Of a DNA stretch of 64,000 nucleotides, positions 47,101-55,316 are shown piece by piece (position 1 is the stretch's first letter; every line of letters starts with the position of its first letter). Origin of the DNA: Atrina japonica. Its lineage: Eukaryota > Mollusca > Bivalvia > Pterioida > Pinnidae. A program made the translations under genes and the position numbers. Under the pieces are notes generated by a model, which did no database searches, was not told the DNA's origin, and was given only the letters and a program-made list of their open reading frames with translations. The DNA lies in NCBI GenBank assembly GCA_030159075.1, contig BROG01000231.1:886501-950500 (forward strand), read 5' to 3'.

Positions 47101-47294
47101 TCGAACAATTTGATTCTTTGGTATGGTTTATCATCTGAAGGAATTGTCATCACACGGTGCTGATTTGAACGTCTAAAGATAAGCATATCAAAGCATTCGA
47201 GTTGGAAAAAACATTGAAAAGTATTTGCACCGTCATCACTGTCTTCTTGTCCAACTACACCAATACCTAGCAAAGGCAAAAGATCGTCAGCCAT
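31943..47294 (-). CDS. CRBN: Cereblon, CRL4 substrate receptor (nine exons, 463 aa)
   Basis: Cereblon is the substrate receptor of the CUL4-DDB1 E3 ubiquitin ligase and the target of thalidomide-type drugs. Exons (minus): 47231-47294, 43324-43460, 39984-40186, 38694-38861, 38166-38349, 37206-37271, 36182-36382, 34451-34644, 31943-32117; all phases agree. In order: acidic N-terminus; [20 protein letters not shown] and [19 protein letters not shown] starting the LON-like domain (about 68-310); [35 protein letters not shown]; then the CULT domain (about 342-455). Zinc cysteines are C347, C350, C414, C417. The ligand-pocket tryptophans are W403, W409, W423, with H401 and F425. The human protein has 442 residues. 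I411 replaces human V388. An alternative exon-1 donor (after 47267) would give 451 residues. Confidence 0.95.
33560..33860. repeat. 36-bp tandem repeat plus flanking duplication
   Basis: Six copies of CATAATGCTATGACATTCTT+CTGCTGTACAAAATAA. The first and last copies share the flank ATGTTACTACACCAGTTTAC and CAATCCCAAAGTGACTTATG, so the array grew between two copies of a longer duplicated segment. Confidence 0.94.
33907..34345. mobile_element. Foldback element with CTCCCTCG repeats
   Basis: TAGGGAGACATGAGGATTTG at 34061 is inverted at 34236-34255 (CAAATCCTCATGTCTCCCTA). Inside, CCAAGGCAAGTCAT-TTTCAA repeats four times and is answered by AATATGACTTGCCTTTG. Outside, TCTCCCTCGCGTGCATCATA repeats about four times. 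The precise element ends are unclear. Confidence 0.65.
34451..34644 (-). CDS. CRBN: CRBN exon 8 (CULT domain, first zinc pair)
   Basis: Acceptor TTAAATTTCAG, donor GTAAGT. It encodes CSILCCKDC (zinc C347, C350), [20 protein letters not shown] and [12 protein letters not shown]. Glu406 stands where human has Gly between WFP and YAW. Confidence 0.96.
34645..36181 (-). other. CRBN: CRBN intron 7
   Basis: It contains the 120-bp duplication at 34853-35090. A short open stretch at 35790-35990 was examined and has no recognisable product. Confidence 0.55.
34853..35092. repeat. 120-bp perfect tandem duplication
   Basis: Copies start TAGGAAATAAATTGAAATTA at 34854 and 34974 and look identical to the end (GACAATCA). 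Each holds ACAGTCCTGTAAT..CAGCAAAATGATACAG, also found as the body of the MITE at 60772-61069. Confidence 0.93.
36182..36382 (-). CDS. CRBN: CRBN exon 7
   Basis: A phase-0 exon of 67 codons (acceptor TCTTTTACAG, donor GTGAGT). It has [20 protein letters not shown] and [14 protein letters not shown], like human [20 protein letters not shown] and AIQRLRCELDIMNK. Confidence 0.95.
36490..36895. repeat. 20-bp minisatellite in CRBN intron 6
   Basis: About 20 degenerate copies of AACAGGTGAAAATCACTCTT with variants GTGGGAATC and AATCAATCTA. It begins about 110 bases upstream (gene sense) of exon 7. Confidence 0.93.
37206..37271 (-). CDS. CRBN: CRBN exon 6
   Basis: A 66-bp phase-0 exon (acceptor CTATTTTAG, donor GTAAGT) encoding [19 protein letters not shown], like human TSWPRWLYSLYD. 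Confidence 0.9.
37272..38165 (-). other. CRBN: CRBN intron 5
   Basis: About 0.9 kb of AT-rich sequence; nothing recognised. Confidence 0.6.
38166..38349 (-). CDS. CRBN: CRBN exon 5
   Basis: Acceptor TTTAATTTTAG, donor GTAAGT. It encodes [17 protein letters not shown] and a [12 protein letters not shown] segment, matching the human AKVQILPECVLP region. The CxxCC here is not in the human protein. Confidence 0.88.
38694..38861 (-). CDS. CRBN: CRBN exon 4
   Basis: Acceptor TTTTGTTAG, donor GTAAAA. It encodes [20 protein letters not shown] and [16 protein letters not shown]; human has FGTTAEIYAY and VKAIGRQRFKVLE. Confidence 0.93.
38862..39983 (-). other. CRBN: CRBN intron 3
   Basis: About 1.1 kb. 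TAGCCAAATCAAGTTAAA at 39281 and 39373 marks a roughly 92-bp tandem duplication; otherwise nothing was recognised. Confidence 0.55.
39984..40186 (-). CDS. CRBN: CRBN exon 3 (LON start)
   Basis: Acceptor GATTTTGTAG, donor GTATGC. It encodes [20 protein letters not shown] to [11 protein letters not shown], closely matching human 61-126. Confidence 0.93.
40230..41945. mobile_element. Helitron-like bivalve repeat with terminal hairpin
   Basis: CAAGAGGCCCATTTGGGCC (40232) and CAAGAGGCCCATGGACC (40440) start a partial and a long copy. The interior holds three copies of a roughly 540-bp unit, seen as GATGGATAAATGGGGAGAAA (40400), GATGAATAAATGAGG (40952) and AATGAATAAAAGGGAG (41488). The end is the 11-bp hairpin GCTCACCTGAA..TTCAGGTGAGC (41911-41939) followed by TAAAAA, so CTAA follows the stem, as at Helitron 3' ends. 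Confidence 0.6.
42000..42345. repeat. About 63-bp minisatellite
   Basis: Five to six copies of AAATTGTTTGTTTTATGTGG, CCCAACCTGGAGGCCTAGTT and TTAGAAGTCGGATGGTCAGT. Later copies change to GTACGTTTGATGTGGCCCG. Confidence 0.93.
42385..42720. repeat. About 57-bp minisatellite
   Basis: Six copies of AAATAAGTGGGCAAAACTGC, CTCAAAAATTGGAGTCATGT and CTTTTTAAGGAAATG. Confidence 0.95.
43324..43460 (-). CDS. CRBN: CRBN exon 2
   Basis: Acceptor TTTATTTTCAG, donor GTAAGT. It encodes [16 protein letters not shown] to [10 protein letters not shown]; human has FDTSLPTSHT at the end. Confidence 0.9.
43690..44110. mobile_element. Repeat with internal duplication and terminal hairpin
   Basis: A segment of about 150 bp is repeated (TCTCTGAAAATGTAATATGC at 43737 and 43892; AATTTCCAGTAGATCCCTT; AAATAGCGGTAACAAACTTC). 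The right end is a hairpin, TAGCCTACCATC..GATGGTGGGCTA (44078-44105), followed by AAAA, which resembles the end of the element at 41945. Confidence 0.6.
44435..45190 (-). mobile_element. SINE copy interrupted by a 649-bp insertion
   Basis: TATGCCACACTCAATGATTC, GGCGGCCAGTTTTTGATGGT and GGAAGAGGGG (44449-44495) are the reversed SINE tail. The following SINE segment (GAGAACCTGATTTCAATGTT and CCCGGGATAAGACC) resumes at 45150. Comparison with 63138-63230 shows that the interior is extra. Confidence 0.75.
44496..45144. mobile_element. Non-autonomous element with iterated inverted motifs
   Basis: The left arm has four TCAGCACTT motifs at about 22-base spacing (44526, 44549, 44570, 44592). The right arm has the reverse motif AGGTGCTGA and variants at 44931, 45012, 45032, 45052, 45069, 45085, 45106 and 45122. 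Between 44938 and 45011 is a strong hairpin (TAATCCCTTTGG, GATTCTGT, CCCCTG and their complements). GAGGGG flanks both sides as a possible target duplication. No long terminal inverted repeat is evident. Confidence 0.65.
45430..45543 (+). other. Candidate coding fragment in CRBN intron 1
   Basis: GTGTCAG could act as an acceptor before an open stretch reading [18 protein letters not shown] and [12 protein letters not shown], then TAA at 45541. The composition is protein-like, but I recognise no family. It may be a terminal exon of an unannotated antisense transcript, a retrocopy fragment or chance. Confidence 0.15.
46306..46899. mobile_element. hAT-like foldback MITE, 594 bp
   Basis: AGGCGATTTACCGAAACAGA at 46311 (21 bp with the next C) is perfectly inverted at 46874-46894. 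TTAGTTCA occurs directly on both sides (46298-46305 and 46900-46907), an 8-bp duplication as made by hAT transposases. Inside, CCGAAACA.AC motifs point one way on the left and GTTTCGGT the other way on the right, with a palindromic centre near 46490-46555. Confidence 0.85.
47231..47294 (-). CDS. CRBN: CRBN exon 1 (start)
   Basis: It encodes [21 protein letters not shown], comparable with human HLPLLPAESEEEDE. Donor GTGCAA at 47230 gives phase 1. A donor GTATTG after 47267 gives the same phase and LLPLL-DSEYD directly; sequence alone does not decide. Confidence 0.65.
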
Positions 47295-47480
47295 CTTTGT
47301 TTACATCTCGCATTGGATGTGAAACAACGAGAATATCGTCATTCAAACATCACATGCCCATATTCATCCAATCAAATTTCAAATCGTGTAGTTTCTCTTT
47401 TCATTTCTTCCGGTTCTATTTTTAGACCTATCATTACCCTAAATGTCATCAGCAAACGAGTGTTGAATGCCATACTGAAC
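47295..47480. promoter_or_regulatory. Putative divergent CRBN/DNAJB9 promoter
   Basis: The space between the CRBN ATG (minus) and the proposed DNAJB9 non-coding exon (plus) is under 200 bases. It holds a CCAAT box at about 47369 and an ATTGG at 47313. No clear TATA box and no complete ER stress element (CCAAT-N9-CCACG) was found. A TGACGTTA-like site (reverse strand) lies just past the proposed donor at 47571. This is inferred from layout only. Confidence 0.35.
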
Positions 47481-47564
47481 ACATTCTTGCCAGTAGATAG
47501 CCGTTGACATTGGACGAACATATCTGGAGAAAACAGAAACACTTACAGTATCTACACTTTCCTG
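47455..47564 (+). other. DNAJB9: Proposed non-coding first exon of DNAJB9
   Basis: TACACTTTCCTG|GTGAGTAT offers a strong donor at 47564/47565 on the plus strand. The DNAJB9 coding exon is preceded by a good acceptor (ATTCATTTCAG at 51031), so an upstream untranslated exon is needed. The exon start is a guess. Confidence 0.35.
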
Positions 47565-47937
47565 GTGAGTATAACGTCATAGTCAGAGAAATATAGGTAA
47601 AATTTGTAAAAGAATTATAACATGTCAATTTTTGATGACTGGCATAGTTATCTTACTGACACACTCACACAGTGACACATAATTGATAACATCACTTGCT
47701 GTGGCAGCCTTTAAGGAATATTGAATTTTACAACTGCAGATTATCTCTTCGTTTAATTATTGAAACAATTTTAAACACTAAGTAGGATGAAAACTACAAA
47801 TTTTAACATTATTTTGTGAAAAACTGATTTATTTGCACCTTAATCCTTATGGGGGTGTCTCTTGCACTTTCACAATTGACACAAATTTCAACTGAAATTC
47901 TTGTAAACTGAGTATATCTTGCTACACGTAGCTAGTG

Positions 47938-48400
47938 TATTGTAACAATCATGGATATATAGACAGATTAACTGTCTAGTCCATCAGGCTAGCTTTTGTG
48001 GCTGGAGGTTAGTGTTTATATCCATGTACTGAAGTTAAGCAATGGTGAGCGTGGTCAGCATCTGGATGGGTGACAATCTAATGTGATGCACTTGGCAAGT
48101 TAACATTTGGTGGCAGCAAGAGAGCCTGAAATCCAGGAGATGCAGCTGAAGGGCAAAGTGTAAGCTGTGGTTTTCATGTTGAACCCACGAAACTTCAGGA
48201 CAAAGTTTGTCCAGCGGAGGGGGTAGTGTAACAGTCCTAGATATAGGCAGATTAACTGCCTAGTTCATCAGCTAGCTTTTGTGGCTGGACGATTAGCATT
48301 TACAAAATATATATCCATGTACTTAAGTTAAGCAACGACGAGTGCAGTCAGCATCTGGATGGGTGACAATCTTATGTGATGTGCACTCGGTATGGCTCCA
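47938..48400 (+). repeat. 5S rRNA-related dispersed repeat, two copies
   Basis: Both copies have GATATA.(A)GACAGATTAACTG, CTAGCTTTTGTGGCTGGA and then a 5S-like block: GAAGTTAAGCAATGGTGAGC with TGGTCAGCATCTGGATGGGTGAC at 48031-48074, and AAGTTAAGCAACGACGAGTG with GTCAGCATCTGGATGGGTGAC at 48324-48367. The block matches the 5S rRNA internal promoter half. Only half of 5S is present, so it is not a functional 5S gene. Confidence 0.6.
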
Positions 48401-49476
48401 AAAAATGGGAGGCTGACATACGAGCTCCTTGTTTGAAGAGTTAAATTTCCATCCCTGGCAATTGGTTACAAGCCAAGAAAAAATCCTGATATCTCAAAAA
48501 ATAAAAAAGTTACATGGTTTTAAAAATGTATGAATTACATTATTTGTTTTTAGCATAAATCCAAATATATAGAAAAAGTGACCCTACCTTACAACTGGTG
48601 CATTTTTGAAGATATTAATTTCAAACTTACAGGATATATAGTTGGATGAGACAGGATAAAATTAGAATGGTGAATAACTAGATTAAGATTAAATTAAATA
48701 TTTTATGTAAAATAAAATACTGTTAATGTCCACATATTCGACAGAAAACAAGTGTAACACTCTATTTTAAAAGTTCAGTAGAGAAATTTCCTTACCATAC
48801 GACATTTCATGGAAAAAAGGTTGTCAAATACATCATATATAAGGGATCCCCAAATAATTAAGATGTCCTAGATTAACCACAGTGCAAGCAACTCAAAGTG
48901 ACGTAACTTTCAGCCATATGTCTTAGACTTTATTTAATTTATGACCGGCAGTGCCACCCTGCTAGCTTTGGCATTGCCACTGCAAGAGCAGGAAAAAAAG
49001 TGAACTTTGAAGGATCACTCGGCATCAGGCCTTGGGCCTGCTTATGATATCACAGTTAACATTAAATAGGTTTAGACTTGCAGAACTGTTAACAATTCAG
49101 GCCTCAGGGTGTATCACTACTTTAAGTCTTGGTAGTAATCCTTTTTGGGATTCTGTCATGGGCCATTTTCTTATGCTGCATTTTACTTTTGCCCCCACTA
49201 GAATCTCTTATCAAGCCTTCTTAGTTTTATTACGGAATATTTCAGCTCCGGTAACCTACTCGCTTCAAGAGGACTTGAAATAATATAAATACCTGTTTGG
49301 CAATTGATCAATAGGTCATCTATCATTTCTAGACATATTTTTCTTTGAACCCAAACATGTTTTTGTTTAAAATCCCAAATAGAAATTGAAATAATATATG
49401 TGTATATCACATGTTTATTCTGACTGACACATACTTTTTGCCAGGGTATGAATGCCGGATTATTTATATCACGAAT

Positions 49477-49735
49477 GGGCCTCTGTGGCTGATTGGTTAG
49501 ACTAAGAGCATTGGTTTTTGAATCATGAAGTTTCTCATTTCTGGTTGGTGCAGGTTCGAGTTCAGCTGTAACCTAAGTTGATTTTTGTGAGAAAGTTTGT
49601 CAGTTTACTTGTGAAAGGCCGGTGGTCTCTACCCGGGTACATTGTAACCAGGTTCTCTCCTCCACCAATAAAAACTGGCTGCCACCATATAACTGAAAAA
49701 TTGTTGAGTGTGGCATAAAACAAATATCAAATCAC
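49477..49735 (+). mobile_element. tRNA-headed SINE, near full length
   Basis: The head GGGCCTCTGTGGCTGATTGG has an A-box-like TGGCTGATTGGTTAG and a B-box GGTTCGAGTTC. GTTTGTCAGTTTACTTGTG, CTACCCGGGTACATTGTAAC, CCACCAATAAAAACTGG and GAGTGTGGCATAAAAC follow. It sits in DNAJB9 intron 1. Confidence 0.88.
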
Positions 49736-49909
49736 ATCCTGTACATCTTTTACATGATCATCTCAACTTGTATTAAAAACTTAACTTGTATTTAGAGGCA
49801 ATAGTCTGTTCTGTGATGTTATCAAACTTAGGAAGAGCCATCATAGAATGTAGCCTCTGACACAAATATTAACCTGCCATTCAAACCCAAGCAAAAATTT
49901 TCTTGCTCA

Positions 49910-50285
49910 TGCTGAATTGCATGATATCACCATTTGCTTATTTTGGCAGTAGACAGCTTTATGTACACAATGGCATGTTATCATTTGCTTAGTTTGGCAG
50001 TAGACAGCTACATGTACATGCAGATGGCCACATGATGTCATCATTTGCTTATTTTGGCAGTAGACGGCTATATGTACACATTGGCGTGTTATCATTTGCT
50101 TATTTTGGAAGTACCATAGGCAGCTACATGTACACAGTGGCGTGTTATCATTTACTTATTTTTACAGTAGACAGCTACATGTAGATGGACACATGATGTC
50201 ATCATTTGCTTATTTTGGCAGTAGACCGCTAAACAATTATATGATGTCATCATTTGCTTATTTTGGCAGTAGACAGCAACACAGA
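49910..50285. repeat. 57-60 bp minisatellite
   Basis: About seven copies of ATCATTTGCTTATTTTGGCA, GTAGACAGCTACATGTACAC with variable ends such as GGCGTGTT or GATGTC. Confidence 0.92.
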
Positions 50286-51041
50286 CTATAACGTTATTTT
50301 ACAATTACAATGAATCTTGATATCGTTAGTAAAGCAAATTTTAAAAGGGCTTACTGGTACTCATTCAAATTTCATAGACATGGCCTCAGATTAAAAAGTT
50401 ACTCATAAGTTAAATGGTAAATAATGTGCTTGCAAATATTTTGGTGACATATTTCATTGTTACATAATTTTAGGAAAATCTGAACATTATATATCATGTT
50501 TGTTTTATTGCATAGTAAGATATCTATGTAATTTGATTATTTTGACAGCAGGCAGCTTTATGGAATGCTAAATTTTCAAACCCATGAAATAGTCTTCAAG
50601 TGTCACATGACTTACATGTACATGTATATGGGAAATCCTTGTACATAGGTCATGTATGTTGTGCCACATTAATTAAAATATAAATTTCTAATTATTATGT
50701 TAATTCAAGAATTTTAACATTGTAAATTCCTATTGTATGGTAGTGTCTGTGATATACATGAAAATGCTTGAAAATTTGTTTTACTGGTACAACTGGTACA
50801 AATGTATGTTGATCACAAACTAAACTTAAGATATACAATGTACAAAAAATGTATGTAGAATTTTCATCACAGTTTTGATATGACATTAATGAACACAACA
50901 ACAAAATGTTTAATCTGTTAACACTGGTCTAGTGGAAGAACATGTACATGCAGCTCTAATATGTCATATATCAATATCAGTAATATCATTCATTGAATTA
51001 TTGGAAGATATAGAAAATTAATTCATTTCAGGTACATAAAG

Positions 51042-51258
51042 ATGAAGTGTGAAAACATCATACTATTGTCAGCGTTGTGCAGTATATGGACCTTCAGTTT
51101 GTCTCTTGCTAGTAAAGATTACTATAAGATCCTTGGAATAAAGAGAAATGCATCAGATAAAGAAATCAAACGTGCCTTCCGAAAACTGGCAGTTAAGTAT
51201 CATCCTGACAAAAATAAGGAGAAAGATGCAGAACAAAAATTTGTTGAGATTGCGAAAG
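51042..51258 (+). CDS. DNAJB9: DNAJB9 coding exon 1 (signal peptide, HPD)
   Basis: ATG follows acceptor TTCATTTCAG|GTACATAAAG. The exon ends GCGAAAG before donor GTTAGC, phase 1, after residue 72. Confidence 0.93.
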
Positions 51259-53111
51259 GTTAGCATAAAACTTGACAGGTGAACTTACAAAAAGAATTCT
51301 GATGTATATTTTGTATGTTTATCTTTGATTGATGGACATATTATGATATTGATATGCCATTGTTCGTTTCCCCAAAAACTAAAATTTGCCTTGATGAATC
51401 ATTACAAATTTTTTACACAATGTTTGGTTCCATGAAAGCACCTTTTGAATTTCTGATTTTTTTGGTGACAGAATTATTAGACTTTATTTGTAAAAATTCA
51501 ATAAAAATTGGACATGTCTGACCATAGATCAAGTTTGGTAAATAGTTCAATCATTCCTTTTACCTAGAATGGTATTGAAGTATTGTTCCTCACTCCAAAA
51601 TTATGATCCTTAAGCGTTAATGGAATTTTCTAATGTAGGCAAGTTATAGCTATTTCTTCAACTTAAGAATTTAATTGTATCAAATAAATTGAATGCGTGA
51701 TATAGTCAAGTTTTATAGGATAAAATATGTAATTTTCTTTTTTCTTTAATTGTTATAGACCATATTAGACTGTTGGCAAAGTAAACTTATAGGTGGCCCA
51801 GAATGTATATAGTAAATTCAGATAACCTAGCAGGATGGAGTGAACCCTCTCTTGACATGTTTAATTTGAACATCTTCTAATTGATACAAATGATATAAAT
51901 AATACAAAATTTGGTTTTCCTTAGCTTATGAAGTTCTGAGTGACCCAGAGAAAAAGAAGCATTATGATAAATTTGGAGAAGATACTGGAAATAATGGCAA
52001 TGGAAATGGATTTGGTGGATTTTCTTTCAACATGGATGACTTTTTCAAAGGATTTGATGATGCATTTAGTGCTCATAGAAATGGCCACCACAATCATAGG
52101 GATGGATTTTCTTTCCATTTTGGTGGTAATAATGGAGGAAATAGATTCTTTAATTTTGATGATTTATTTGATGATGATGATGAATATGAAGAAGATGAAG
52201 ATGATGATGATGATGGCTTTTTTGGATTTGGAAATCCATTTGGAAATGGTCATGCAATGCATTTTTTTGATGATGATAATGACGATATATTTGGACATTC
52301 TGGTCATAACCACTATGATCGGGCACATAACCACGCCCATCATGCTCACCACACACATCAAAACATGCACCAAAGACATCATAATATGCATTTGAAAAAC
52401 AGTGCCAGAATGCATGCTTCTACGCATACTTCAGGTAAGTTCTAGAACATATTTTATGATCACCAAATTTTCACATCCTTGTTACAATTTGATAGTATTT
52501 GTCCAACTTTGGAAAAATAAAATTTTAGAGTTTTAAAACAAAATTGAAAAATGCCAACACATATGTTTGGATATAAACTTATTGTGTTGTGCTGTTAGTT
52601 TGATATGTGTAAATTACATCACACTAACTTAACAGTATTTTCTTCAGATAATTAATTTTGTTTTTTTTTTAATTATTATAGGATATTATTTAGTTCTGAA
52701 TATTTGAGAAGAACTAGGAGTTTATCTGAAATACACCACATGATGAATTTATGATTTATCTTGAAAATAGCTTTGTATGAAATATTTGATGTCATAAATC
52801 CAAATAAATTACAAGCATTGGATATACCCCTTACATACACCTTTTAAGAGATTTCAAGTTGTTGTAACCCAGTTGTCTGGAATTTTGACTTGTACATTTT
52901 GACATTTTATTCTAATTTGAACATTTGAAGATTTGTCTTCATGTATTATAATGCTGGAACTTGGTTTACAACAGTAGTTTAGATATATGGATAGTGTGTG
53001 CCTAACTGTAAGGAAATCATCCTAACTTTTGTATTTGTAGGGGGACGAACCTGTCGCACAGTGACACAAAAAATAGGCAACATGGTGACCACACATACCG
53101 AGTGTTCATAG
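51042..53111 (+). CDS. DNAJB9: DNAJB9/ERdj4 ER co-chaperone (three coding exons, 265 aa)
   Basis: ERdj4 is an ER-lumenal J-protein that stimulates BiP and assists ER-associated degradation and control of IRE1. Exons 51042-51258, 51925-52434 and 53041-53111 join in frame. Residues 1-23 form a signal peptide ([20 protein letters not shown]). The J domain is 24-93 ([23 protein letters not shown] at 54-56, [18 protein letters not shown]). A G/F/N-rich linker follows (94-148), then an acidic run (151-169, [19 protein letters not shown]), [16 protein letters not shown], a His-rich run (197-229) and the conserved C-terminus [20 protein letters not shown] ending CS. Human ERdj4 has 223 residues and ends CRTVTQRRGNMVTTYTDC. 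The acidic and His-rich runs look like lineage-specific expansions. A 5' UTR acceptor lies 10 bases before the ATG. Confidence 0.95.
51259..51924 (+). other. DNAJB9: DNAJB9 coding intron A
   Basis: 666 bases, AT-rich, no repeats or other features recognised. Confidence 0.7.
51925..52434 (+). CDS. DNAJB9: DNAJB9 coding exon 2
   Basis: Acceptor GGTTTTCCTTAG and donor GTAAGT bound 510 bases. G|CT restores Ala73 and [18 protein letters not shown] completes the J domain. GAT/GAA and CAT/CAC runs encode the acidic and His-rich stretches. Confidence 0.93.
52435..53040 (+). other. DNAJB9: DNAJB9 coding intron B
   Basis: 606 bases, AT-rich, nothing recognised. Confidence 0.7.
53041..53111 (+). CDS. 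DNAJB9: DNAJB9 coding exon 3
   Basis: Acceptor TTTGTATTTGTAG. It encodes [23 protein letters not shown] and stops with TAG at 53109-53111; this is the diagnostic ERdj4 tail. Confidence 0.93.
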
Positions 53112-54030
53112 GAGAGGTATCCTCATCGTGACCTTCATTATCTGTGATATCAGAGACAACTTTCTTCATTGTTCAGCAGCTACAGACTAACAAATCTATT
53201 TAAAAACTAGATATTAAATAGTTTTGATCTAAAGCTTAGTAGTTTGAATGAGAAAAAAGTTCTAATATTTGTCTCAGAAAAATGAGAAATTCTCTCAACC
53301 TTGGGCTTACCTTTTGTTTTATTACTGACTTCCCTGCCTGTTGTATTGCAATAAGAGTTTTGAAATTTAAGGACGTAGCTGTACTGTGAAATTGTTGTAG
53401 AAGAATTTTTAAAAACAGTATGCAGAGGAAGATTACCTGAAAACTTAGAGTGCTAATTTTTCAGTAGAGTAAAAATTACATCTTGTTTTGTTAATCTACA
53501 CATAGGAATTATCCACCTGTGGTTTTTACTCCCAAAAGTAATTTGATAATGTGGTGCCTTCAAGTTACAATGTGGTGGATCTGTTAAATGTTAAATAGCT
53601 TATGATAAACACCATTTACATGTATAAACAGCAATTTTCTTGTACTAGAACAATAAGATTCCTTAAATTAATATTCAAAAAATTTGCTCAATAGATGATG
53701 GACAGATATAATACTGTATTGCAAAAACTATTGAAAAAAATGTATATTTTCATTTATTTTTACATATTTTATTCCATTTGGAAAGTTGTTCTACTTTTGC
53801 TTCAAAATTATGTTTGTATCCCATTGGTCACACTTAAATTTTCTCTTAGTAATTTGAGATTGTTTTGCATGAAGCAGCAAAAGTCCTCATCATAACATTT
53901 CTGGATAGCTGGAATATTTCATTCATTGGTGGTAGTTGTTTCATAGTGCTAGTTAAAAGTATTATATGTGCTTATACAGTTCAATGTTTCTGTGATGACC
54001 ACCCATCAAGTTGAATGCCCAGAATTAATA

Positions 54031-54259
54031 CTGTTGAATCAGAAAATTTCGTGGGGTTAAAATTTCATTGTTTTAAAGATTAAACAAATTCCTTGACATT
54101 AAATTTTGTTGAAATAAAAAGCCTTTAAATATGCAGGAACCTTTAACTATAACCAGGTAAAAATAATATAAAATTTCATTATGGTTTAAATTTTGTTGAT
54201 AAATGAAAACAAAGAAGTAAATGAAATTAAAGCAACAATGAAATTTTCTGATTCTGCAG
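54031..54259. mobile_element. MITE with GAATCAGAAAATTTC termini, copy 1
   Basis: Left CTGTTGAATCAGAAAATTTC and right GAAATTTTCTGATTCTGCAG are inverted with two mismatches in 20. TA flanks both ends. Confidence 0.8.
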
Positions 54260-54959
54260 TACATCTACAGATACTGCTTTTGTGTGCCAACATGAGCTGT
54301 CTTCAACTGTCTGTACATTTTTTAATATCATGTCATTTAAGTATCATTTAAACACGTGTCAGCATATTAAATCATGGCCTTGACCCGACTTGAGGTTAAA
54401 GAATAATGCCAAGACAGCAAAAATCTTCTCTTGAATTAAGTTATTTTGTAGAATTCAATAATGATTTGAGTTCAGAATGAACTGCCTTTTGTTTATTGCT
54501 CTGTTAATCTGTTGATTTTTTTTTTCTGAACGGTAAATTTAATTTTCATTCTGCTTTACATCATTTCATAATATAAATGAATTAACCAAAATATAAATTT
54601 AGGAAACATTTGTAAAGGTGTTTGAAAAATAATGGTTTATTGGAATATACTTGTAATATGATAAAATATTCTGAAATTAATAGTTTGGAAAGTCATTTCA
54701 TGCATATATTGTAAAAGCAGATTTTCTAAAACATGTTTATGTCTTAGCAGTTTAGATTGAATTGTACTGTTTGCATACAAGTCACAAATACAAATATTAT
54801 CCCCATATTGATAGATTATCTTTGTTAAGTTTTGGGCAGTGTTATACTAGAATATTCATACTTTGTGTTTTCTTGGTTTTAAGTTTGTTAGCTAAGACAT
54901 ATTCAAATTTTGTTAGCTGCATATATACATGTACATGTAAACACATGATTAGTACATAT

Positions 54960-55190
54960 ATTGTATATTCAGAAAATTTTGTGAGGTTAAAATTTTAATG
55001 TTTAAAAAATAAAACAGATTTGTTGACATTAAATTTTATTGAAATGAAAAACCTCTGTGTAAATGAACCTATTACTGTTACTAGGTATACTTTATGTAAA
55101 ATTTCGTCGTGGTTTTAATTTTGTTGATAAATGAAAACAACAAAATAAACAAAATTAAAACGACAACAAATTTTTTCTGATTCTACAGTA
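54960..55190. mobile_element. MITE with GAATCAGAAAATTTC termini, copy 2
   Basis: A second diverged copy: ATTCAGAAAATTTTGTGAGG at the left, TTTTTTCTGATTCTACAGTA at the right, with the same interior order (TTGACATTAAATTTT, TGTTGATAAATGAAAACAA) as copy 1. Confidence 0.78.
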
Positions 55191-55275
55191 ATATAAAAGC
55201 AATTTGCGTTATAAAAATGCTGTGCTGTTACTTAAAGTATTATGTACGTAATCCCAAAGCTATCCTACATGTACA

Positions 55276-55312
<37 letters not shown>
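55276..55312. repeat. (GT)n(AT)n microsatellite
   Basis: A short GTGTGTGTGT tract passes into about 13 TA repeats. Confidence 0.95.

Positions 55313-55316
<4 letters not shown>

Larger units (their letters stand above)
43461..47230 (-). other. CRBN: CRBN intron 1 (3.8 kb)
   Basis: It contains a hairpin-ended repeat (43690-44110), a SINE split by another element (44435-45190), a duplicated GCTGCGCTC..GTTCA segment (45700-45780 and 46268-46305) and the hAT-like foldback (46306-46899). Confidence 0.65.
47565..51031 (+). other. DNAJB9: Proposed DNAJB9 intron 1
   Basis: It contains the 5S-related tandem pair (47938-48400), a full SINE (49477-49735) and a 57-60 bp minisatellite (49910-50285). The remainder is AT-rich. 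Confidence 0.45.

Noticed and set aside
48031..48074. 5S rRNA gene
   Set aside because: Only about 45 bases of the 3' half of 5S are recognisable, with substitutions; a functional gene needs about 120 bases.
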